Below, piece by piece: positions 7,732 to 13,522 of a DNA stretch of 13,522 nt (its first letter is position 1; each line of letters begins with the position of its first letter). Source of the stretch: Physocladia obscura (lineage: Eukaryota; Chytridiomycota; Chytridiomycetes; Chytridiales; Chytriomycetaceae); assembly GCA_027596945.1 (NCBI GenBank), contig JADGJH010000243.1:1-13522 (forward strand). The letters run 5' to 3'. The position numbers and the translations under genes were made by a program. The notes below the pieces were generated by a model. That model was not told the DNA's origin, did not search any database, and saw only the letters and a program-made list of their open reading frames with translations.

Positions 7732-10700
7732 ATGGCGGAATTGGTGAATGGTTATCTCAATGATCCGGAGAGCACATTCGGACAGAAAGCACTGTCCGAA
7801 CTCGGAGCACGCGTGGTAGACCGCGAAATAACACTGTTGGACCTTGTGCGGCTGGCAGGCGGCGCACTGACGGCGGCAGATCCGTTTGAGCGCGCGAAAG
7901 CTGTGTCGCTCTTGGCAGGAGTGCTCGCCGGATTAACAATAACATCACCAGCACCAACAGTAACGCCGATTAATGCACCGAATATTGATCGCGTCGGGGC
8001 ACTTGATCGCCGCACCGTTGCTGTCCTTGCCCAGTTTGTTCGGGATCGTCTTCACGATACTCAGAGTGTTGAAGGTGCGGTCCTTTCCAAAGGTATCGCC
8101 TTGTATTGCACTTATAATCGTTTACAGATCTATTGCGTGCATTCCAAGCTCTTCTCGATTCTCGTCTTGTTTCACGAAATGATGCAATTGAAACAACTCG
8201 CTCAATTTTCAAAGAACTCAATGTTCAGAACTTTTCTCAAAATGTCCGTTTCTCGGCTTATCGCGTTTTTCAATCGCTTCTATCGTTGCACCTCGATGGT
8301 TTTTATCACCCTTTTTCTTTTTTATCTTTTTTTTTCTTGCCTCATTACCTATATGTCACCATTTTAGGAATGAAGATTCTCGGAGATAATTTCATTGCTG
8401 GATTTCTCGTTGCGATGGACGGCGAAAAGGATCCTAGGAACATATTATTTTGTTTCTCGATAGTCAAGTTTATCATTTTCAACTTTGATATTTCGGGAAA
8501 ATTTGAGGATCTGTTTGAAGCAATATATTGTTACTTCCCGATCACTTTTCGACCTCCTCCAAATGATCCTTATGGCATCACTTCGAAAGATCTTAAGTTA
8601 CAATTAAGGTTGGAAAACGAATTGAATAATTTTTGCGAAGTGATCACGTGAAAGTGAAGTTCGCATAAATCAACTGTATATACGGCTTACCAAAAAAAAA
8701 AAAAAACATTGTAGAAATTGCTTCGCGGCAACTCCGCTGTTCGGAAAACTTGCTTGGCCAATCCTCATTGAAAAATTATCGTCAACTTCCGAAAATGCAA
8801 AACTTGATGCCATGGAAACCATTACAGCATGTGCTCCGATATATGGCGGAGAATCTATTCGAAAAAACTTGGATGAATTATGGGAGCAACTTCTCGAAGA
8901 AATTTTAGATTCAAAACCGGAAGTTCAACGGTTGGCTGCACTTCAGGCTATTACTGCCGTTACTTATTCTCTCAGTACTTCCAGCACGTCAGTTTCTTTG
9001 CTGTCATCAACAGATACTCTTGCAAAGTTTCTGGATAACATTATCAAGTATAGCCTTGCTGATCTGCTGGAGGGCACAGCTCCAAAAGAATCTGTGCGGC
9101 ACTTGCTTTTTGCGGCTATTAAGGCAACGGAGCCGTCTTTTTATTATGTTTCTACAAAAGTCGTGAAGCCCATTCTGCAAAGCTTAATCGGCGCTGTCGC
9201 AAACGAAAGCCGAGCAGCGAAATATGCCGTTTTGCGTGATTTCCTCCTCAATTCAAAAACATTTTATGGAGATTCTACAAGCATGCAGGATGGTGAGACT
9301 AAATTATTCTTTCGTAGCAACAAAAAACAAAAAAAAATAAATAAAAAACCAGATTCTCTACCCCAAAACCCTCTCTTACCATTCAAAGAAGAATTTTTTC
9401 AAAACTTTTCATCGGCTCTGTCATCTAAAAATGAATTTGTTGTAATATCTGGCCTTCGCGCGCTTGCAGTTCTTTCCACACTCGCCGAGTTTATGTCAGA
9501 TCACGAAGTTGAGTGGTATTTTCAAACCCTTCTTGGAATCGCAATCAATGAACCGAAAGCAATCATCGACGTTGTCATTGAAATTCTGATCGAAGAAGCA
9601 AATTTCCGTGTCGACAAGGTTCTCACCTATGTTGTTCCTCAGTTGTTGGAAGCTTGCACGCTGGCATCTGCAAGTGAACAGGCTGTCTTGAATTCTTTCG
9701 AATGCCTCGTTGTGCTTTCTGACAGCAGCCATAATGTTGTTTCTGTTGTAGTTCCTGCACTGGTACAAATTCTTCAAATTGAAACACAGAATTTGGAGCA
9801 AGTGAGAAATGTGATTAGTGCCCTGGAAATAATCTTTGTGGATCGAAAATTACCTATCCCTCAGTTGGATGTTGTTGATGTTGTCGTTATACCGACGTTA
9901 CGAACGTTAGTAACTCGAAAGATTGATGATGTTTGGCTTTATACAGATGTTTTGGTTATAGAATCTGTTTCTCGACTGTTTTCAAGTGTTATGCGCACTT
10001 TAGATTCCAGGTTTTACTTTTTATTTTTATATTTTTATATTTTTTACTGCTGACTAAAACTTGTTTTGCTTAGAACTCAAGAGCTATTGGCATCTGTTGT
10101 GGTCAATTCCTTGTTCAAAGGGGATATGACCGATCTGGGAATTTCGGAGAAGCCTGAACTTGCTGTAGCAGATGTAAACTTTATATTATATCACTTGTGA
10201 TTCAGTCGCTGATTTACGTTTTTAAATTCAGGCCAAATCTGCGTTGCGAAATGTTTCATGGGTTCTTGCGGCTGTCATTTGCAACTTGCGACCTGAGGTT
10301 TAAAAAAATATTTTACCACTTTTTTTAACAGAAACTTATACGATTAAACAGGCTTCAATTTTAAATGTTGACATTCGGTCAATGCTGAATTATTTTGTTC
10401 AAACGACTATCTTTAATGGCACAACAGAAGACGCTGAATCAAATGGATACGCTTTCAGAATTTTTGAAATAGTTGCGTCTATTTTGAACAAATCGAATGG
10501 TTTCTTTTCTTTTCTCTTTTTTTAATTTTTTAATTTTCTAAATTAAATCCAGCTGAAGTTGTGGCAGATTTCTTAGCCGACAACAATAGATTATTCAAAA
10601 TTATTGGTGGGCAGGAAAAAACTTCTCTCCGTATTCACAGTTTGGTTGTCGTTCTTTTGTTGTGGGTGAGAACCATTTTTTGTGATCAATACATATTTAT

Positions 10701-11575
10701 ATCTTACTTTTAAACTTACGCCTCCATAATCTCACAAATAAGGTGACCCGTGCACTTGTAATGAAGCGTTCGAGTGCTAGTGAATTAGCAAAAGTCACCG
10801 AATTTATTGACCTATTGAAAAATGAAGGTGGTGATGTAATTGCGTCCAACTTTTACATTCTAGCTGCAGATGATCCGTCGTTTGGCCGCGGGACATTAAC
10901 AAAATCCGCTTTTGCAAAAACGGCGCTATTGTGGCAGCAAAAACAATTTAAACACGCTTTGCCGCTTTTAGTTGCTGGATTCAATGAGCATGATAATTGT
11001 AAGCATTTCAATTTTGTTTTCGTTTTCGTTTTAAATTATTGTAATTAGTGTCAAAGAGCGTATATTTGCTTGCTTTATCTCATTTGATGAAATATGTTGC
11101 AAAATCTGTTATTTTGTATGAGATTAAAAATGTGAGCTGCAGATTGCTTTTTCCCAAATTTCTTGATTTAAAAATATTTACAAATATATTTTTTTTAAAA
11201 ATGTAGTTGATCCCGCTTCTCCTGGCTGGCTTGGCATCTAAAAACGTACAGCTGACACATACAATCCTTGAAGTGATCCAAACACTTCTCAAAGATGCGC
11301 CACAGGCTCTTGCAGAACACATCGAATCATTTGTGATCCTTTTGTTGCAGCTAACGGGTGGAGATAGTAAAAGCCAATCAGTGGATGTGCGAGTGTTGGC
11401 TTTAAAGTGTTTGGGACAGATTCCAAAGACGGATATTACCTTTAATATTTTGTTTGTGTTGAAACCGCGTGTTATTTCTGGGCTACAAGGCCCACTTGAT
11501 GATGGAGTAAAAGTTGTCAGAAAGGAAGCTGGAAATGCTAGGGCAAAGTGGTTTTTATTGTTGGGCAAAAATTGA
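7732..11575 (+). CDS. MMS19: MMS19, cytosolic iron-sulfur targeting factor
   Basis: Twelve exons: 7732-8092, 8128-8298, 8368-8608, 8715-9292, 9353-10010, 10074-10173, 10232-10297, 10352-10499, 10553-10665, 10743-10998, 11049-11131 and 11207-11575. They total 1047 aa, against 1030 in human. MMS19 is the HEAT-repeat scaffold of the CIA targeting complex (with CIAO1 and CIAO2B) that hands 4Fe-4S clusters to DNA polymerases, XPD-type helicases and primase. The N-terminal domain is marked by FLVAMDGEKDPRN (190-202) and CYFPITFRPPPNDPYGI (232-248), both nearly identical in the family, and by IEKLSSTSENAKLDAMETI. The C-terminal domain has LLLWVTRALVMK at the exon 9/10 junction and ends in GPLDDGVKVVRKEAGNARAKW plus a short tail, as in human. 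No targeting signal is present. The 35-nt first intron and two stopless introns of 3n length (8299-8367, 9293-9352) are notable. The latter two could be read through without losing frame, and 9293-9352 might be coding Lys-rich sequence. Confidence 0.94.
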
Positions 11576-12239
11576 ACAAAGGGAATGTTGATTTTATTTT
11601 TCTACCCTCGGCTTAGATCTCAAAATGGCAAAAGTATATCAAATGAAGCTGGCATCTGCTTTCAAGTTACTGTAGTTATTATTGTGGAAGGCAATACGTT
11701 GAAGTGATCTGGAATATTGTAAAACCAAACAGAACATTTAGGATACAGCCGTCCTTGGTAACTGACAAAAGTAATGTTTCAATTAAGAAATTTGGTAGTT
11801 AACCAGAGGCAATAGCAGATACTCATTTAAGTTTCTTTGAAACATAATCAAAAACAAAAAAATTTGATGCAATATATTTATGTACTAGCCATCAATAAAA
11901 TAGCAAAGATTTTGACCTTCCTGACAGATGCAAATTATTTCAATATATATAAATAGCTAAAAAATAAATCATTTTTATGTTTTCTGAATCACAATTTGTA
12001 GTGGCATACCCTGCCACACCTTGCTACCTCCATCCTCAACATTTTACTCTACTTTGACATAGCTATCTGTGCAGCCAAAAGAACAAGAAAGTTTTCTTTA
12101 GAGCTTGTATTGGAGAGGGTAACCGGGAAGATACTTGGTGTAGTAATTGAAGATAATATGAAGTCAATCTCAGTTTTTGAAATATTTGATATGGATGGAG
12201 ATGTCGGAACCATCTTCCGAACACCAAAAAAAAAAAAAA
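11576..12239. other. Intergenic region between MMS19 and lipoyl synthase
   Basis: About 660 AT-rich bases. AATAAA hexamers at 11894-11899 and 11963-11968 could end MMS19 transcripts, which would make a 3' UTR of over 300 nt. A TATA-like run lies at 11944-11955, nearly 290 bases before the lipoyl synthase start. A small perfect inverted repeat is at 12001-12017. A plus-strand frame stays open from about 12003 to 12358 without a good ATG and overlaps the lipoyl synthase start in another frame; I recognise no domain in it. The rest shows nothing I can name. Confidence 0.5.
12001..12017. repeat. Short perfect inverted repeat
   Basis: GTGGCA and TGCCAC form a 6-bp stem around a 5-base loop. It is too short to claim a function and has no T tract after it. 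Confidence 0.35.
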
Positions 12240-13522
12240 ATGATTTCAAGAAGGGTGATACGACAGTGCCGACGATACAACAGTATTACAAGCGCTACAC
12301 CGCTTTCGGAGCGATTGAAGACAGGTCCATCGCTCGAAGATTTCATCAAGAACAGTAGCAACGCTCCCGAAATAACTAGCTCAACAAAGTAAGTCCATAA
12401 CTTGGAGAGTTGACAACTTAACAATAAACACTCGGCAAATAACGACAGTCAACAGCGCGAAAGATTGCCCGAATGGCTTAAAACAGATATTCCTGCCGGT
12501 GGAAGTTTTGCGAAACTCAAGAAGGATCTACGTGGTCTCAAACTAAACACGGTGAGACAGAGAACGAGAGAGATAAACAGATAGATAGAAGAATTTGTGT
12601 ATGTGTGCGATTGAGAGTATGTGAAAGTGAGTGCGTGAAAGGCGTAAGAACCTGAATCACGAAAGAAAAAATAGAGCTTTCAAAAAGATAAAATCAAAAA
12701 CGGAAATCAAACTCGAAGTTTCAGCCCGCGGAAGATTTACAATTTTACCATCATTAGGTTTGCGAAGAAGCTCGATGCCCGAACATTGGTGATTGTTGGG
12801 GCGGCGGAGAAGGAAATACAGCCACTGCGACAATCAGTTGAGACCTTGTGTGTGTGTCAATTCGCATGGGAATTTTTTCTGAAATTATAGTTGTATTTTT
12901 CTTTAGTGCTTATGGGTGACGAATGCACAAGAGGGTGTCGCTTCTGTTCAGTAAAAACCAACAGAAAGCCTGGCGCGTTGGATCCTCATGAGCCCGAAAA
13001 TACTGCCGAAGCAATTTCGAGATGGGGACTTGATTATGTTGTTTTGACGTCTGTTGATCGCGATGGTTTCTTTCTGTTATTCTTTTTTTTTTGATTTGAC
13101 AGTGAATTTTTTTTTTTTTTGATTTAGATCTTGCAGATGGAGGAGCAGAACATTTTGCAACAACTGTTGAACTTATCAAGAAAAAGTATTTTTTTGTTTT
13201 TTTCTAATTTTTTATTAACATCAATATATTTCTGTACATATAGAGCGCCGCAAATTTTGGTCGAATGTCTAACGGGCGATTTTCGAGGAAACTTAGCAAA
13301 TGTGGACAAAGTTGCGTTATCTGGGCTTGAAGTATATGCGCATAACATTGAAACTGTTGAAAACCTTCAGCATATTGTGAGAGACCGACGTGCCAGTTTC
13401 AAACAATCCTTAAGTGTGCTCGAGAGAGCGAAAGCTGCTAAGCCGTCGCTTGTAACTAAGACTTCAATGATGCTTGGATTAGGAGAGACAGATGAAGAGG
13501 TTTTGCATGCGTTGAAAGGTTT
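12240..13522 (+). CDS. LIAS: Lipoyl synthase, mitochondrial (3' end cut off)
   Basis: Exons seen are 12240-12388, 12449-12551, 12758-12836, 12907-13065, 13128-13185 and 13244 to the window edge, about 275 of roughly 370-400 expected residues. The enzyme is a radical-SAM protein that inserts two sulfurs into octanoyl groups on lipoyl-dependent proteins in the mitochondrial matrix. The auxiliary cluster motif C-x4-C-x5-C is [12 protein letters not shown] (86-97), and the radical-SAM motif C-x3-C-x2-C is CTRGCRFC (117-124). Other signatures are [72 protein letters not shown] and [11 protein letters not shown]. The start is chosen because [19 protein letters not shown] is Arg/Ser-rich with no acidic residue, a good mitochondrial presequence. 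This ATG sits at the end of a 15-base A run. The fifth serine of the active-site loop and the C-terminus lie outside the window. Confidence 0.93.
12552..12757 (+). other. Long GA-rich intron 2 of lipoyl synthase
   Basis: At 206 nt this is about three times the usual intron length here. Its first half is purine-rich (GAGA-type tracts, then TGTG/GAGTG alternation), unlike the T-rich introns elsewhere in the window. Boundaries are GTGAGA and ATTAG, joining KLNT to VCEEARC in phase 0 as in the family. Confidence 0.75.

Noticed and set aside
12049..12249. 66-residue minus-strand frame before lipoyl synthase
   Set aside because: Starts in the poly-A run, is Ser/Thr-rich and resembles no family I know.
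1..13522. Prokaryotic features such as operons, ribosome binding sites, CRISPR arrays
   Set aside because: All genes are interrupted by short spliceosomal introns and are eukaryotic families; no regularly spaced repeats were seen.

Overview
The window reads as a compact, intron-rich eukaryotic nuclear locus. It holds five protein-coding genes with about 35 short introns (35 to 106 nt, plus one of 206 nt) and one decayed DNA transposon. All gene models below were spliced by hand: exons were chained by reading phase, GT/AG boundaries and agreement with family sequences I know. All four complete models close to whole codon numbers. No database search was possible.

Organism: an intraflagellar-transport gene (IFT74) means a lineage that builds cilia or flagella. 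Short introns with CTAAC/CTAAG-like branch sites, a Stealth-family phosphotransferase, a plant/bacterial-type dicarboxylate transporter and a Harbinger element with the hallmark seen in fungal elements together suggest an early-diverging flagellated fungus (chytrid-like) or another flagellated protist. This placement is an inference, at about 50 percent confidence.

Layout: 1-189 is pyrimidine-rich with no gene. 190-960 (minus) is a multiply frameshifted Harbinger/PIF transposase relic. 961-1310 is upstream sequence with an ATT-type simple repeat. 1311-2977 (plus, 4 exons, 496 aa) is a Stealth/GNPTAB-like hexose-1-phosphate transferase. 3090-5790 (minus, 16 exons, 619 aa) is IFT74, with exons of only 7, 17 and 30 nt and an apparent GC-AG intron. 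5847-7710 (minus, 5 exons, 525 aa) is a DASS-family anion transporter. 7732-11575 (plus, 12 exons, 1047 aa) is MMS19. 11576-12239 is mostly noncoding. 12240 to the end (plus, 6 exons seen, truncated) is mitochondrial lipoyl synthase.

The genes do not form one pathway. The two plus-strand genes on the right share a theme: MMS19 delivers cytosolic iron-sulfur clusters and lipoyl synthase is a mitochondrial iron-sulfur enzyme, but adjacency is no evidence of co-regulation. The strongest architectural features are the 21-bp gap between the divergent start codons of the transporter and MMS19, and the 56-bp gap between the transporter stop and the IFT74 start. I found no CRISPR array, rRNA, tRNA or convincing novel multi-gene system.
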